The notes under the pieces were generated by a model. The model saw only the letters and a program-made list of their open reading frames with translations, was not told the DNA's origin and did not search any database. Shown in pieces: positions 63,368 through 64,000 of a DNA stretch of 64,000 nucleotides (the stretch's first letter is position 1; every line of letters starts with the position of its first letter). Both the position numbers and the translations under genes were made by a program. The stretch lies in contig NZ_CP132335.1 of the NCBI RefSeq assembly GCF_030758295.1, positions 2,208,412 through 2,272,411 of the forward strand. The letters are read 5' to 3'. The stretch comes from Pararhizobium sp. IMCC21322. GTDB taxonomy: Bacteria > Pseudomonadota > Alphaproteobacteria > Rhizobiales > GCA-2746425.

Positions 63368-64000
63368 GCACGCGGCGGCCCAATTTCCTGATGATAAGCA
63401 CCGATCAGCAACGGGCTGATCATCTGGGCTGCTATGGCGCTAATCTTCTGCAAACGCCGAATATTGATGGTCTGGCATTGCTTGGCACCCGCTATGAAAA
63501 TGCTTATGTGGCATCGCCCGTTTGCATGCCAAACCGCGCAAGTCTGGTAACCGGCCGCATGCCTTCCGTTCATGGCGTGCGGCACAACGGGCTCAATCTG
63601 GATCTGGGTTCCATGACTTTCGCCGAGGCTCTGCGACAGGCTGGCTGGCGCACATCGCTGAGCGGCAAGCCACATTTCCAGTGCGTGACGCAAAACCCTG
63701 CGTCTATGACAAATTGCCAGGACGCCGCAACAAAGCCGGAAGCGCGTAGCTGCACAAATGGCCAGTATGATCAGGAGTTGGGCCAGTTCTGGCACGATCA
63801 TTCGGACCGAGCGCTGCAACTGCCCTATTATGGTTTTGATGAGGTTGATCTGGCTGTTGGCCACGGTGATATCGTTGATGGCCATTACACAGCCTGGTTG
63901 CGCGATCAGGGCTGTGACCCCGATGCTTTGAGGGGGCCGGAAAACGCTCTGGATGATGCAGGGCAGGAAACCATACAGGCCTGGCGCACCGCCGTGCCGG
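63364..64000 (+). CDS. sulfatase, N-terminal part (3' truncated by window edge)
   Basis: The first 212 codons of an open frame that continues past the window. The start ATG overlaps the TctA stop by 4 bp. The metal-binding N-terminus reads FLMISTDQQRADHLGCYG, and the sulfatase signature CMPNRASLVTGR has Cys54 as the residue converted to formylglycine (C-x-P-x-R). SLSGKPHF fits the sulfatase core, HxxG-like VHGVRHNG follows the signature. No signal peptide is seen, so the enzyme is probably cytoplasmic. Being co-transcribed with TctBA, it may desulfate the imported compound. Phosphonate monoester hydrolase-like activity is an alternative for this superfamily. Confidence 0.9.
   Translation, partial: MSTRRPNFLMISTDQQRADHLGCYGANLLQTPNIDGLALLGTRYENAYVASPVCMPNRASLVTGRMPSVHGVRHNGLNLDLGSMTFAEALRQAGWRTSLSGKPHFQCVTQNPASMTNCQDAATKPEARSCTNGQYDQELGQFWHDHSDRALQLPYYGFDEVDLAVGHGDIVDGHYTAWLRDQGCDPDALRGPENALDDAGQETIQAWRTAVP

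Overview
The window is 64 kb of dense bacterial chromosome. It most likely comes from a marine or coastal alphaproteobacterium of the Hyphomicrobiales/Rhodobacterales type. The evidence is gene content: an ALAS-type hemA, mutA-mutB-meaB, a full PhnW/PhnA/PhnY phosphonate pathway, a standalone FMN glutamate-synthase-like protein, tripartite tricarboxylate (Tct) transport genes, LacI-controlled ABC operons and DUF853. Genes are tightly packed, often with 4-bp ATGA overlaps. I recognised no rRNA, tRNA, phage, IS element or CRISPR array. The genus cannot be set from the sequence alone.

Layout. (1) 1-3825: a cut-off FMN glutamate-synthase-like gene, an acetolactate-synthase-like TPP enzyme and an aldehyde dehydrogenase, all co-directional. 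(2) 4032-11740: a gluconolactonase-like gene (minus), then a GAF histidine kinase and response regulator, then a complete CUT2 sugar ABC transporter. (3) 11796-19149 (minus): a purine nucleoside module with a LacI regulator, a polyamine/iron-type ABC transporter, a nucleoside hydrolase and an adenine deaminase. (4) 19526-20443: a PfkB sugar kinase. (5) 20478-28154: a LysR regulator (TTG start) divergent from a Na/Pi cotransporter, phnW, phnA, phnY and a DMT exporter; this is 2-aminoethylphosphonate catabolism. (6) 28175-39069: a LacI regulator divergent from a CUT1 ABC transporter, GH2 beta-mannosidase, TIM-barrel isomerase, Gfo/Idh/MocA dehydrogenase and aldo/keto reductase; this is mannoside use, closed by a strong terminator. 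(7) 39348-48591: an FAH-family hydrolase, hemA, a giant AsmA protein with a repeat-rich N-terminus, an aminotransferase, a DUF3750 protein and a small hypothetical protein. (8) 48625-53517 (minus): meaB and the methylmalonyl-CoA mutase subunits. (9) 53715-58995: DUF4332 and glycine-rich small proteins, DUF853 ATPase, M20 peptidase, LOG-family protein and gamma-glutamylcyclotransferase. (10) 58992-64000: an aminotransferase, a LysR regulator, TctB-TctA and a cut-off sulfatase.

How it works together. Several blocks are self-contained uptake-plus-catabolism cassettes, each with its own regulator. LacI operators can be read directly in front of the nucleoside operon (two sites) and the mannoside operon (two sites 20-21 bp apart). 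All three ABC operons have a hairpin just after the solute-binding-protein gene, which fits over-expression of the binding protein relative to the membrane parts. The least explained items are the 5' FMN/TPP/aldehyde dehydrogenase group, the pairing of a polyamine-type ABC transporter with nucleoside-cleaving enzymes, the TctBA pair lacking TctC but coupled to a sulfatase, and the long disordered N-terminus with a perfect 7 x 15-bp repeat on the AsmA protein.
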